From contig MJAN01000001.1 in the NCBI GenBank assembly GCA_001875255.1, positions 310,001 through 374,000 of the forward strand: a DNA stretch of 64,000 bases, in the 5' to 3' direction. Shown piece after piece: positions 30,909 to 41,573 of this stretch (the first letter of the stretch is position 1; each line of letters starts with the position of its first letter). Both the position numbers and the translations under genes were made by a program. Below the pieces are notes generated by a model. It was not told the origin of the DNA and did not search any database. It saw only the letters and a list, made by a program, of their open reading frames with translations. The DNA comes from Candidatus Sabulitectum silens. GTDB lineage: Bacteria; Fermentibacterota; Fermentibacteria; Fermentibacterales; JCC-6.

Positions 30909-31675
30909 CTATTCCCCGCTGTCCATGGTGAAGACCACCGGTGTATGGTCCGATGGCTTTTCCCACCCCCTGGGTTCTTTGTCGATGGAGCATTCATTTA
31001 CCAAACCCGTTGCGTTCCCGTTGGCCAGAACGAGGTCCAGCCTCATTCCCCTGTTCCGCCTCCATGCCGCCGCCCTGTAGTCCCACCAGCTGTAGGCCTT
31101 GCCAGTGGGCTGGAACCCCCTGAAAACATCGGTGAATCCCTGTGCTTTGAAGGCATCTATCCGCTCCCTTTCCAGGGGGTGGTAGCAGACGGTGCCGTTC
31201 TGTTCATCCGGGGAGTGGGTGTCGTCGGTCCCGGGGCCACATTGAAATCCCCGGTGACCACCACCGGCCCGGAAAGGGAAAGGGCGTACTCCCTGAGAAT
31301 ATCCAGGTATCTCAGCTTGTCATGGAACCTGGGGTTGTCCACCTCGCCGCCGTTGGGCACATAGACATTGACAAGGGCTATTCCCGAGACCCTGCCGGAG
31401 ATCATTCTCTTCTGTTCAGGTAGAAAACCGTTCAGGTCGGTTCGTAGATCGGTAAAGGGCAGCCTTGTCAGGATCGCCACGCCGTTCCACCTGGTCTGAC
31501 CATTCACATGGCAGCTGTATCCCAGTTCTTCGAAGGACTGGAAGGGGAACTGCTCTGAGGTTGCCTTCAGCTCCTGCATACAGAGCACATCTGGTAACGC
31601 CCCTGAAAGCCACCTGGTGATCACAGGCAGCCGGGCCCTCACGGAGTTCACGTTCCAGGTGGCTATTTTCAGCAA
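30909..31675 (-). CDS. xthA: exodeoxyribonuclease III (one frameshift)
   Basis: Class II AP endonuclease and 3'-5' exonuclease of base-excision repair. A TTG start at 31675 is supported by AGAGGAGG six bases upstream. Motifs: MLKIATWNVNSVRARLP, LCMQELKAT (metal-binding Glu), VNVYVPNGG, VVVTGDFNVAPG and, after repair, RGMRLDLVLAN and SDHTPVVF (catalytic His). The break near 31238 is one C missing from a CCCC run. Repaired length is about 255 residues, normal for the family, with the stop at 30911-30909. Confidence 0.92.
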
Positions 31676-31766
31676 GGCACACCTCCTCTGTGTTTTCTAC
31701 CTCGGTTTCGCCGGTGAAGTCAAGTGCGGTTTTGCTTCCCGGGGATTATGAAGTAAATTAGTGTCC

Positions 31767-33389
31767 ATGAACAGAAAGACTTTCATGCTGCTGGCGGCGG
31801 TCATTCTTCTGGCCGCCGGCCTCGTTAGGGGTCTGGTGGTCCTTCGCAATCCAGCCCCGCCGGTGACGGCATAGCTTCCCACATACTTCTTGCGGACAAT
31901 CTGAAGAGGGGTCTTGGTTTACCACCTTCGTGAAGTGGACCCTCTACGACCAGTCCATGGAACCCCTTCGCCCGGAGGCGAACAGACAGCCCGCCCTGGC
32001 CTTCGTGCTTCTTCCTGTTTTCTTGGCCTTCGGCACCGGCTTCCTCCAGGGGCAGCTCACAAGCCTTTTCATCGGTCTTGCCGCCATGGCCGTGGCTGCC
32101 CTGTGGGCCCGGAGGCTTTTCGGTGAACGGCCCGCCCTGGTGGTCCTTGCGTATCTCGCGGTGGATCCCCCCTTCATCTGGTTCTCCGCCCAGCCCGACA
32201 GCCTTCTTCTCTATGTTGCCCTTTTCTACGGTGTGCTCACCCTTGCCGCCTCCCGGAGCATCTCCCGGGGAAGGGCGGTGCTTCTGGGGGTTCTCACCGG
32301 CCTGATGTACCTGACCAGGACCCAGGGGGTTCTCATGGTGCCGGCGCTTGCCCTGTGGATACTCGCCGGTGAAAGAAGGGGCAGGTGGCTGAAAGTGTTC
32401 CTTTACGGAGCCGCCGCCCTTCTGGTTGTGTCTCCCTGGCTTCTGCGGAACTACAGGGAGTTCGGAAGCCCCTCATACAGCCAGAACGCCCAGTTCCTTA
32501 TGAACGAGAACCACTGGTCCGCCTGGAGCGTCCGGGATTCCGCCCCTTCGCCCTCGGACATGTGGAAGAACCAGGGGCCCGGGGCTGTTTTGGAGTATGT
32601 GGCCGCCGGATGTCTCCGTGTTCTGGAACCCCTCACCACCGGCAGCACCCACAGGGGAGAGGTCTTCGGCCAGCCAACCCTTGCGGTCTTCGCGGTGTTC
32701 GGCCTTCTCGCCCTTTTCCGCCGGGAAAACAGGAAAAAATGCTGCTGCCCCTCCTGGCCCTGGCACCGGTTTTTGCCGCCCTGGTCCTTCACCAGCACTC
32801 CGGCCGCTACCTTTCCGTGGCGGTTCCGGCGGTGGTGGCCCTGGGAGCCGCGGGAATCTTCGAGACCGCCCGGGAGAACGGCAGAGGAAAACTTCCTTAC
32901 TGGATATTCCTGCTGGTCGCCCTTACCATGGCGCGACCCTTTTTCAATGTTCTCAGGCAGGACAGCCGTGCCCGGGACGCAGAGGCAAGGGAGGCCGCCT
33001 GCTGGATAGGGGAGAACGCCTCGGATTCAGCCTGGGTATGCACCTATCCCAATGTGGAGCTTTACCACTTCATCTACAGAAAGCCCACACTGGCGTGGCC
33101 AAACGACTACGAGATGCTTCTGTGGCCCTACCTGGAGACCCACGGAGTGGAGTACATGGTGGTTGATATGGATCTTCCCCGGCTGAGACCCTGGCTCTCA
33201 CGGCGGTGGCGGAGGTCGCCGGAGGGCGGGGAATGGGATGTTGTCAACCCGCCCCCCTTCATCTCAGAGGTGTGGAGAAGCGGCTCGGGAAACACCATTA
33301 TCTATCAGTTCACCGGGCAGGTTCCCCCGGGCTACATGGAGGTGGATTCCCTGCCCCCGGACAACAGCCGGGCCATCGGACCCCATTGA
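31767..33389 (+). CDS. GT39-like integral membrane glycosyltransferase (frameshifted)
   Basis: A membrane protein of about 541 residues with many helices (MNRKTFMLLAAVILLAAGL, LTSLFIGLAAMAVAALWARR, LALWILAGERRG). After repair of a C and a T loss (31856, 31920) the first loop reads GDGIASHILLADNLKRGLGF and TFVKWTLYDQSMEPLRPEAN, as in dolichyl-phosphate-mannose-mannosyltransferase-like proteins. The catalytic acid is probably in the GDG segment. A missing A in the run at 32734-32739 splits the second half, which ends in a soluble ~130-residue domain (YPNVELYHFIYRKPTLAWPN). It probably transfers a sugar from a lipid carrier. No strong ribosome site at this start. Confidence 0.75.
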
Positions 33390-33401
33390 GAGGGAGGATA
33401 C

Positions 33402-33875
33402 ATGAAGACTCTGATAGTTTACTCGACGAAACACGGAACCGCGGCAAGATGCGCCGAACTGCTGAAGGAGAAGCTCACCGGCGATGTGGTACTGGCCGAC
33501 GCGAAGGACTCCCCGGACCCGGAAGGCTACGATGCCGTTATTCTGGGCGCGTCGGTGTATGCCGGGAGCATACAGCGGGAGATGACCCGTTTCTGTGAGG
33601 AACACCATGATACTCTGCGGGAGAAGAAGCTGGGTCTCTTCATCTGTTCCGGGGACCACGGCGAAAAGGCCCGTGAATACCTGAAGCTCTTCGGCGAAGG
33701 GCTTTTTTCCCATGCCCGGGCGAAGGAGCTCTTCGGTCATGAAATTCACTGGGAAACAATGAACCTGATCGAGAAGCTCCTGGTGCGTCTTCTCATGAAG
33801 ACCAGGGGAAGCTCATCCCACCTGGAACAGGGCGCCATCGATTCCTTCGCCGGAGAAATGGGGCCTAAGCCTTGA
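33402..33875 (+). CDS. flavodoxin-domain protein (HemG-like)
   Basis: Intact, 157 residues with GAGGGAGG before the ATG. The FMN phosphate loop is MKTLIVYSTKHGTAARCAEL, followed by YDAVILGASVYAGSIQREM and LGLFICSGDHGEKAREYLKL. It resembles single-domain flavodoxins of the protoporphyrinogen-oxidase HemG type, although no haem genes are nearby. It begins a run of redox genes with the FMN reductase and Fe-S aldo/keto reductase downstream, hinting at electron transfer between them. Confidence 0.83.
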   Translation: MKTLIVYSTKHGTAARCAELLKEKLTGDVVLADAKDSPDPEGYDAVILGASVYAGSIQREMTRFCEEHHDTLREKKLGLFICSGDHGEKAREYLKLFGEGLFSHARAKELFGHEIHWETMNLIEKLLVRLLMKTRGSSSHLEQGAIDSFAGEMGPKP

Positions 33876-34035
33876 GCCAGGGTTTGCTCCGGTAGTAATC
33901 AATCTCACTGATAGAATGGTTCCTTTATTCCTCCACCCCTAACAGGACCTAAGCTGTCAACCCTGCGGTTTTTATCCTCCTGCTTTTTACCTATGTTCAT
34001 AATGGATGTCACAAACGGAAGAGGAAGGATGAAGT

Positions 34036-34942
34036 ATGAAGATCAACATCGATCAGCCACCTCTTAACACGTCTCTCATGGGTGTGATAAGGGGTGTTGC
34101 CGACTATTTCGAACTCCCCCTGAGCACCCCGGCCCTTTTCGGAAGAACCGGGCACGCATTTCTGATCAACATCCACGCCAACGTCTGTCCCAGCGGCCCC
34201 TATGTATGGGACATCGAACCCTTCATCGCCCTTCTGGAGAACTCCGGAATACGCATGGAGAACCACGGTTTTTCGGACCGAACAACTCCCTGGAGGAGAG
34301 GAGGGAACTCGAGGAAACCCTGAGGCAAAAGCTGGACGGGGGCCTGCCCTGTTCCCTTCTGAACCTGGACAATCAGCTGATCACAGGCTACGATGAGGAT
34401 GGCTTTCACTGCGTGCAGCCATGGGAGTGCGACTTCCCTCCGCCAAGGCTGACCAATGGCTCCTGGCGGGAAATGGGAGGCGAGATACACGCCTCTTTCT
34501 TCAGCTACAGCCAGGTTGAGCGCCTCGACACGGCGTTTTCCATTCAGAGAAGCCTTCTGTACGCCCTGGATCTCACTGATAACCCTGAAAGTCATACACT
34601 GCCGGGGTACACCTGCGGAACCGGCGCCTATGATGTGTGGATACAGGCTGTGAAAGACGGACTTGGCAGCACCCACGGCAACTGGTGGAACGCAACGGTC
34701 TGGGCTGAATGCAGGAAATGGCCGCCGAGTACTTCCGTGAGATTGCCGGGGGCTATCCCGCCTGCAGTGAAATGGCCCTTGAACTCGCCCTCTCCTTCGA
34801 CGGAATCTCCCGGAACCTGGAATCGGTTTCAAAGGCGGAACTTCCTGCGGATGAGAAGGCGGACCTCCTTGCGGAAACCCGGGACGCTGAGAACGGAGCC
34901 CTTCCCCTCATGGGAGAGCTCGCGGAAAACATAGAAACATAG
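34036..34942 (+). CDS. BtrH-N-like / cysteine-peptidase-fold-like protein (frameshifted)
   Basis: Start ATG 34036 with an AGGAAGGATGAAGT context. It opens INIDQPPLNTSLMGVIRGVA and has GRTGHAFLINIHANVCPSGP, then (after a missing T near 34272) CSLLNLDNQLITGYDEDGFH. A second frame change near 34713 (missing A) leads to RKMAAEYFREIAGGYPAC. The GH...C...GYD layout recalls the N-terminal domain of BtrH and related papain-fold acyltransferases or peptidases, but I am not certain. Repaired length about 302 residues. No signal peptide. Function unknown. Confidence 0.6.
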
Positions 34943-34953
34943 GGAGATTGATT

Positions 34954-35540
34954 ATGAAGGCCCTTCTTATCAACGGAAGCCCCAGGAAGAACGGCAACAC
35001 CGACATGATGCTCGATGCCCTCCGGGAACACCTTGAAAAGGCCGGAGTGGAGGTGGAGAGGGTTCAGCTGGGCGGCTGCGCGGTCAGGGGCTGCGCGGCC
35101 TGCGGCGAATGCGGCAGGAAGCTCGACGGCCGGTGTGTGATCGACGACGACATCATTAACGACATCATAGAGAAAATGGTGGACTCCCATGCTGTGGTGA
35201 TGGGTTCTCCCACCTATTTCGGCAATGTGTCCACCGAGATCAAGGCACTTATCGACAGGCCGGTCTTGTGGGAATGGTGAACCGTAGAATGTTCAGGAGG
35301 AAGATAGGGGCTGCGGTGGTGGCGGTAAGACGAGCAGGGTCCGTGGAGGCCTTCCATGCCATCAACAACTTCTTCCACCTGAACCAGATGATCATTCCAG
35401 GCAGCGGATACTGGACCGTGGGGTACGGCCTGCGTCCCGGCGAGGTGGCAGGCGACGCCGAAGCCATGAGTACACTTGGTGCCCTGGCGGATAACATAGC
35501 CTGGCTGGGGGAGATGACACTTTCCGGGGAGGACAGCTGA
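34954..35540 (+). CDS. NADPH-dependent FMN reductase-type flavodoxin (one frameshift)
   Basis: ATG 34954 follows AGGGAGA. The FMN-binding loop is [20 protein letters not shown], with a cysteine cluster ([20 protein letters not shown]) typical of iron-sulphur-flavoprotein-like members, then [20 protein letters not shown] missing G near 35260 interrupts; the second half reads [20 protein letters not shown] and [16 protein letters not shown]. About 195 residues repaired. It probably transfers electrons between NAD(P)H, FMN and Fe-S partners. The stop is 1 base from the TTG of the aldo/keto reductase. Confidence 0.85.
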
Positions 35541-35541
35541 A

Positions 35542-36684
35542 TTGAGGTACAGGAAGTTCGGAAAGCTCGACTGGGAGGTGTCCGCCCTGGGACTGGGCGT
35601 AATGCGGATGCCGGTGAAGGATGGCGACCACGGTGTTATCGACGAGGACAGGGCCGGTGAAATTATCCGCAGGGCCATAGACGGCGGGGTGAACTACCTG
35701 GACACAGCATGGAACTACCACCGGGACAACAGCGAGGGCTTTTGGGACGGTTCCTCGCAGGGGGTTACCGGGACAAGGTGCGCATTGCCACGAAAATGCC
35801 CTGCTGGCTCGTGGAGAAGCAGGGTGATTTCGACAGGTTCTTCCACGAACAGATGGAGAGGCTCCAGGTGGACCACATCGACTTCTATCTGCTCCACGCC
35901 CTCCAGAGGGACTGGTGGGACAAATGAAGGACCTCGGATACCTTGAATGGGCCGAGGAAAAGATGTCCCGTGGTCTTATCGGCCACCTGGGTTTTTCCTT
36001 CCACGACAAGTTCCCGCTTTTTCGGCGAATAGTGGAAGACTACGACAACTGGACACTGGCAATGGTACAGCACAACTACATGGACGAGGAGAAAGAAGCC
36101 GGAACCTCAGGGATCAGGCTTGCCAGGGAAAAGGGCCTTGCGGTGATAGCCATGGAACCCTCCGGGGAGGCGAGCTGGCCAAGGACCCCCCCCGTGAGGT
36201 GAAGAAGGTCTTTCAGGAGGCAGTTCCGGAAAGGACCCCGGTGGAGTGGGCCCTGAGATGGCTCTGGGACCAGGAAGACATAACAATGGTACTCAGCGGA
36301 ATGAGTTCACCGGAACACGTGGAGCAGAACATCAGCCTGGCCGGGACAACATATCCCGGCTGCCTTGGCGAAGAGGAAAGGGAGGCGATGGAAAGGGTTC
36401 GTGAACTCTACCTTTCCAGGGCGCCCATCGGCTGCACCGATTGCAGGTACTGCATGCCCTGTCCCGAGGGGGTGGCCATTCCCTTCATCTTCGATTACTT
36501 CAACATAGCGGAGATGTACGACGACATCAGACTGGCAAGGGCGGGATACGCCTTCATCGATGCCGAGAACAGGGCAGACCGCTGCACTGGCTGCCGCAGG
36601 TGCGAGGAGCACTGCCCCCAGCATCTTCCCATTGCGGATCTGCTGGTGAAGTGCCACGGGTTCCTTTCCGGGGAAAAAGACTGA
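35542..36684 (+). CDS. aldo/keto reductase with C-terminal 4Fe-4S domain (frameshifted)
   Basis: TTG start with GGGGAGG upstream. The N-terminal (beta/alpha)8 reductase shows [40 protein letters not shown] (catalytic Asp and Tyr) and [19 protein letters not shown]. The C-terminal ~90 residues hold cysteine clusters [13 protein letters not shown] and [17 protein letters not shown] for two Fe-S centres. This is the large predicted oxidoreductase branch of the family. Breaks: T near 35746, A near 35925, G near 36167. Repaired length about 380 residues. Its neighbours, a flavodoxin and an FMN reductase, suit an electron-transfer role. Confidence 0.88.
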
Positions 36685-38437
36685 TGACAGAGGTATCCCT
36701 GGCCCGGCTGGAGTCCCGTCTGGGGAGTTCCTCCGGAAGGGACCTGATCGATATACTGTTGAGCATTGCCGGGAAAACGGCGGAATCCGACCCCGGGCGA
36801 AGCGAGGAGATGGCCTTCCGGGCCCTTGGCCTTTCCAGGGATTCCGGCTACGGCAGGGGGGAAGCTTCCGCCCTTTTCGCCCTTGGAGACATATCAAGGA
36901 TCAGGGAGGAATACCCCAGGGCGCTTCGGAACTACTCCGCTGCCCTTGAGGGTGCCCGGGCCGGATCAGACTCAATTCTGGAGGCCAGGTGCCGAAGAAG
37001 GCTCGGGGACGTTCACTACTACACAGGCAACCTGGAAGCATCCATGAAACACTATCTGGCCGCCCTGAGTATCTTTGAAAGGGCAGCAGCGAAGCACAAC
37101 TCCTCCCGGCACAGGATACAGTCCGCCCACCTCATGGCAACCATAGGCAATGTTCTCAGGCTTTCAGGGGACCTTTCCGGATCCCTGGAGTACTACCACC
37201 GATGCCGCGAGGTTTATTCAGCTGAGGGTTATACAAGTGGAATTCCCGGTATTCTCTACAACATAGGGAACATCCTGCAGTCCCGGGGAATGTCCGAAGA
37301 AGCGATGAAGGTATACAGGGAGGTCCTTGGGCAAGCCGGGCACCGGGGCGGGCCCTACCTGCCATCCCTTGCCCACAACAGCCTGGGGTCCATTCTGCTG
37401 GAGATGGATGACCTCCACGGCGCCGAGGACCACTTCAGGAGATCACTTGCCCTGTCCGAAAAAATCGGCAGAAAACGGGGGATACTCAATTCAACGGTGA
37501 AACTGGTGGAGCTGGAGACCCACCGGGGGAACAACCAAGCCGCACTGAAAAGGGCTGAAGAGGCGCAAGCCCTTGCCCTGAGCATCGGTGACAGGGGCAG
37601 TCTTGCTGATGTTTTGCGGGCGAAGACCCTGATCCACAAGAACCTGGGGAGTACGAGAAAGCCCTTGAGTCAAGCCTTGCCTTCAGGAAGATCAGCGAAG
37701 AGCTTCATTCGGAGAAGAGGTCCAGGGAGCTGGACCTGCTCCGGGTCAGGTACGAAGCCGAGGCCAGGGAGCGCAAGATCGAACAGCTGAGAAAGCAGCG
37801 GGAAACACAGAGAAAACTGATCAGCGCCGCTGTGGTGGGACTTGTCTTTGCCGGGGTTTCCCTTGTGTCCATGTACCGGAACATGAGGTACAGAGCGAAG
37901 ACCAACGCCGAGCTTTCCCGTGCCTACGCAAGGGTTGAAAGGCTTTCCCGTACCGATCCACTCACCGGTCTGGCCAACCGAAGGGCAATGATGGAGAGGC
38001 TGAGCGCGGAAGAGGCCCGTTACAGAAGAACGGGCAGGCCCTATGCACTGATCCTCTGCGACATCGATGACTTCAAGCGGGTGAATGACCGGTATGGCCA
38101 CGACCGCGGCGACAGCGTGCTCCGCCATGTTGCCGAATGCTTTGGTGAAGTGCTCCGGGAGCACGATGTTGCCTCCAGGTGGGGGGGAGAGGAGTTCCTT
38201 CTTCTCCTTCCGGAAACCTCCGTTAACGGGGCGGTGAACGCAGCCAGGAAGGCAAGACGGGCCATCGCCGACTACCCCTTCAGCCATGGTAATGAACCAT
38301 TCAGCCTCACCATGACCTTCGGTGTGTCCCCCGGCGGGGGTATACCGGTGGACAGGGCCATTCAGATGGCGGACCGGGCGCTGTACAGAGGCAAGGAAAA
38401 GGGAAAGAACAGGGTTTGCCTTCAGACATCCGATTGA
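36684..38437 (+). CDS. TPR-membrane-diguanylate cyclase (one frameshift)
   Basis: Starts in the stop of the previous gene (TGATG). Residues about 20-330 are tetratricopeptide repeats (ARCRRRLGDVHYYTGNLEAS, GILYNIGNILQSRGMSEEAM). A coiled coil follows, then one membrane helix (LISAAVVGLVFAGVSLVSMY) and a GGDEF domain (TDPLTGLANRRAMMERL, ILCDIDDFKRVNDRYGHDRG). The active site is GGEEF, preceded by an RxxD inhibition site in REHDVASRWGGEEF. One G missing near 37651 breaks the coiled coil. It should make c-di-GMP with product inhibition. No signal peptide precedes the TPRs. Confidence 0.87.
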
Positions 38438-38469
38438 AATCTTGCAAAATATAAAACACAGTTTACACA

Positions 38470-38497
38470 TTGACATTTCAGGTTTAGCATTTATACT
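38470..38497 (+). promoter_or_regulatory. sigma-70-type promoter
   Basis: TTGACA (38470-38475), 16-base spacer, TATACT (38492-38497), 30 bases before the GTG start of the DUF4097 gene. Both hexamers are near consensus, and the region is AT-rich against its surroundings. Confidence 0.72.
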
Positions 38498-38527
38498 TTT
38501 GCAACACCCTTTCTGAGAGGAGTTGTT

Positions 38528-39303
38528 GTGAAGTACATTTCCCTTGTTTCGGTAATGGTTTTCATGGCCGGTGCAGCCATGGCTCAGGAGCATGTGTCGG
38601 AAAATTCCCTTACAGCCGATGTATCACCGGAGGACCCGGTAACGGTTTCGAACATCACCGGGGACATTTTTGTCCTTGGCGGAGATGGTGACGCAGTGGA
38701 GGTTTCCTGGAAGCTCACATGTGATACTCAGGAGGAGATGGATGCCGTCACCGTTGTATGCGAAGCGGAGGATGGAGTTCACTGCCGGGTGGAGTACGAC
38801 CACAGCTGGAACAGCGATCACTCCGCCAGGGTGGATTTCCTTCTTACCGTTCCCGGGGATATCCCCCTTGATTACCTCGTTGAGAACGTGAATGGAATCG
38901 TGGAACTGAAGGATGCCAGCGGAAATTGTGAGATAAGCCTGGTTAACGGGGATGTCCTGGCTTCCATGTTCACCGGTCCCCTTTCCATCGAGGTCGTGAA
39001 CGGCGAACTCACAGTGGATGACTGCCCGGGTCGGAGAGGGCGGAGCTGGTGAACGGAAGCCTTTTTGTAACATTGGAGGAAATGGCCGAGGACCTTTCCC
39101 TGCGAAGTGTGAACGGCACCATTCGTTTGAAACTGAACACCGAAGCCACCGTTGAACTGGAGACCCTCTCCGGGAACATGGAGGTTCCCGGGGAGTTCGG
39201 CGCTGTGTTCACCGACCAGGTGGTTGGATCGTATGCGGAGTTCGGAAGGGGAAGCCCGGTGGTATCGGTTTCAACCGTTAGCGGCGATATCGAAATACTG
39301 TAG
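38528..39303 (+). CDS. DUF4097-type exported beta-helix protein (one frameshift)
   Basis: GTG start with GAGAGGAG upstream and a clear signal peptide (MKYISLVSVMVFMAGAAMAQ). The rest is a run of short parallel-beta-like repeats: VTVSNITGDIFVLGGDGDAV, YLVENVNGIVELKDASGNCE, VVNGELTVDDCPG, LRSVNGTIRLKLNTEA and LSGNMEVPGEFG. The recurring VxxVNGxI pattern is that of DUF4097 adhesin-like proteins. One C missing near 39028 splits it. About 258 residues repaired. Periplasmic or surface, function unknown. Confidence 0.8.
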
Positions 39304-39321
39304 GGAGAATTTCCGGAACAG

Positions 39322-39350
39322 AAAAGGGGAGCCCCGAGGGCCCCTTTTTT
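39322..39350. terminator. intrinsic terminator between convergent genes
   Basis: AAAAGGGG, an interrupted GCCC/GGGC stem, then CCCC and six T (39345-39350). The A-run on the left lets it serve the minus-strand gene at 39365 as well. Confidence 0.8.
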
Positions 39351-39364
39351 TATGTCCGGTTCTT

Positions 39365-40024
39365 CTAGTTGATAGAAGTCTTGATGGATGCCCATGTGGA
39401 GGGCTGAAGCGCCTGGGCTTCCTCGAGGGAGAGGTCGTCCCAGTAGATGGAGCTTCCGCCGTCGGAGAAGAGGTCCAGCGCGCCTATCTCATAGATTCCG
39501 CTGACGGGAGACCATGGGATGGTTTCGATGAACACATCATTGTAGTAGATGCTCTGGAGGTTGGAACCCAGGGATATCTCCACCCTGACCTCAACCCACT
39601 GGTCGCGGATGATGTCAACGATACCGGAGCCTTCCGTGACGGTCATCTGTCCCACGGAGAGGTTGAACTTGAGCTGGAGGGCCCAGTCGCTCTGGGCTCC
39701 CTCGTAGTGGGTGAGAAGAATGAAGAACTGGTCTCCGGTGGTGCCGGAGGGAATGTAGCTCCATCCGGTCATGACCCAGTCGCCTTCGGTTACGTCGAAC
39801 TCGTGAACGATGTCCGACGTGGGTTCGATCTCCACGGCATTGGGAGCACTTAGAGCCTGGGCATCGGTAACATAGGCGTCATAAGCCGGGTTCTCGTCCC
39901 AGCAGAACCAACCGCCCTGGCCGTTAAGCCCGGAACCCGCCGCGTAGGAATCGAAATTTTCAGACCAGTCCGCCGCTGCCACTGAAACGAGCAGTGCAAG
40001 ACCGAGGATAAAAGCTGTTCTCAT
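39365..40024 (-). CDS. secreted LamG-like lectin-fold protein
   Basis: Intact, 219 residues, start ATG 40024 after AGAGGAAGGGG. A signal peptide (MRTAFILGLALLVSVAAADW) precedes WSENFDSYAAGSGLNGQGGW, the usual opening of concanavalin-like jellyroll domains. VTEGDWVMTGWSYIPSGTTG, QWVEVRVEISLGSNLQSIYY and SSIYWDDLSLEEAQAL follow. Such proteins bind glycans or act as cell-surface modules. There is no T9SS tail, membrane anchor or catalytic motif. Confidence 0.75.
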   Translation of the reverse strand: MRTAFILGLALLVSVAAADWSENFDSYAAGSGLNGQGGWFCWDENPAYDAYVTDAQALSAPNAVEIEPTSDIVHEFDVTEGDWVMTGWSYIPSGTTGDQFFILLTHYEGAQSDWALQLKFNLSVGQMTVTEGSGIVDIIRDQWVEVRVEISLGSNLQSIYYNDVFIETIPWSPVSGIYEIGALDLFSDGGSSIYWDDLSLEEAQALQPSTWASIKTSIN

Positions 40025-40246
40025 TGTTTCCCCTTCCTCTGATATGGGCACACGCTGTGCCTTTGCTTCGTGTTAATAGCCCAAGGAACTCTCCAGGTCA
40101 AGGGCTTCAAGAAATTATAACCGGTTCTCCCGGCTGGAAACAGCGTATCCTCAAAGACAAACTGGCAGGGTATACATATTTTCACCATTGCGCTGGCATC
40201 GGCCTTTATTATACTCGGAATCCATTCGGTTACCGGGAGGGTACAT

Positions 40247-40678
40247 TTGGCCGAGCAGTTCGAGATATCCATCGATCTTAACAGAAGGATACTTTCCCTG
40301 AAAGTGTGGGGCTTCTGGTCACTGAAAACAGCCGAATGCTTCCGGGATAAAATGCTCAGGTCCATGATCTCCCTTGATGACGGTTCCCCTTGGAGCGTTC
40401 TTGCGGACGTAAGGATGTTCCCCATACAGCCGCCGAAGGTTCAGGATGTCATCCGTGAGCTCATGCGTCTCGCGGTCAAATACGGCATGCGGCGGTCGGC
40501 CAATATCGTAGGGGGAAGACTCACCAGGATACAGATAGAAAGGCTTTCAGGGGCAGCCTGGCCGGAAAGGGGACGATTCAGCTATTTCACCTCACAGGCC
40601 GAGGCTGAGAACTGGCTGGGGGAACCGGAGGACGGGAGTTTTGAAAGAAGCCATCAGAAGCTTTTTCAGACCCTTTGA
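40247..40678 (+). CDS. SpoIIAA/STAS-like protein
   Basis: Intact, 143 residues from a TTG preceded by GGAGGG. The fold is suggested by FEISIDLNRRILSLKVWGFW, PWSVLADVRMFPIQPP and a C-terminal EAENWLGEP helix, as in SpoIIAA-like (STAS-related) proteins. These act as anti-anti-sigma factors or lipid-binding modules. No phosphoacceptor serine can be pointed to with confidence. The downstream gene starts inside its 3' end (38-base overlap), so both are probably co-translated. Confidence 0.6.
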   Translation: MAEQFEISIDLNRRILSLKVWGFWSLKTAECFRDKMLRSMISLDDGSPWSVLADVRMFPIQPPKVQDVIRELMRLAVKYGMRRSANIVGGRLTRIQIERLSGAAWPERGRFSYFTSQAEAENWLGEPEDGSFERSHQKLFQTL

Positions 40679-41058
40679 CCTTCCCGCGGAAGCCAGGAAG
40701 GTCATGGAAGCAGAGGACCTTCTGTTCATTGCTGAGAATATCAGGACCACCGTTGTTTATCATCGTTTTCGGGCTCCGGGCAGAAGCTTCAGGAACAAGC
40801 GGGAGATAGCAAGGGGGTCCCTGGGGATCTCCCGGAAAAGGATAGTGGGATACGCTTTTCAGGAAGCGCATTCTTCATCTGCCATTCCATCGTGAAGAAA
40901 CTAAGAGCGTGAAGTTCTCTTCGGTGGACGGCAGTGTGCTGGTGATCGCCTTTGACCCCGGCCTGTTCGACCCCCGGCGGGAGGGCAGCATGGAGATAAG
41001 GTATCACACTCCTTCCGCGGATGAGGCCTTTGCGTTAATACAGGGGAGGCTGAACTAG
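40641..41058 (+). CDS. small cytoplasmic PH-like protein (frameshifted)
   Basis: TTG start with GGGAG just upstream. About 138 residues: MEAEDLLFIAENIRTTVVYH, then after a frame change near 40860 RKRILHLPFHREETKSVKFS and SVLVIAFDPGLFDPRREGSM, ending DEAFALIQGRLN. The strand pattern resembles bacterial PH-domain proteins, but I have no firm match. The frame shift here is +1, so it needs either two losses or one extra base. The end overlaps the convergent PLD gene by 4 bases. Confidence 0.5.
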
Positions 41059-41573
41059 CCCGGGGGCGACGGACAGTTTCCTTTCAGCCTGCATTTTCCG
41101 CAGGACATACCGATCCATAGCTCGTCGAAATAATTCTCTATCTCCCTTACCAGAACGGGGTCGGCGCTGTATATCCCCGCTTCGAAGTTCCGTTTTCCCG
41201 GGGACCTGGCACCCAGACCGGCTCCGGTCAGGTTTGCGCTGCCGGTATAGGCTGAAGTGCCGTCGATGATGATCAGTTTGCAGTGGACCCTGGGGCATTG
41301 CTGCATTTCGAAACCCTCACTGTTTTGAAGACCCTGAAGTCTGCCGAGGGACCTGAGGAAGGGAGCCGATGGTGTGCCCCGTGAAGCAGCCTGATGCTAA
41401 CCCCCGGTCCTGAAGCCTTTCCAGGTGATTCAGAAGGGGAAGACTTCGCCCCGGCCTCCGGGCACATGGAGGTCCTTTACGTTGGCGGTGGCTATCCATA
41501 TCCGTTCCCTGGCCCTGAGGACTCCCTCTTCGATAAGCAGGGAGTAGTGCTCTGAATCCCTTATGAACCTCAT
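41055..41573 (-). CDS. single-domain phospholipase D-type protein (frameshifted)
   Basis: ATG 41573 overlaps the stop of the upstream gene (ATGA). The sequence starts MRFIRDSEHYSLLIEEGVLR and has one HKD motif, VHCKLIIIDGTSAYTGSANL (HxK...D), followed by TGAGLGARSPGKRNFEAGIY. A cysteine trio at the end (MSCGKCRLKGNC) may bind metal. PLD enzymes need two HKD motifs, so this protein should act as a dimer, probably as a nuclease or phosphodiesterase. Frame changes lie near 41480 and 41385. About 172 residues. Confidence 0.78.
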
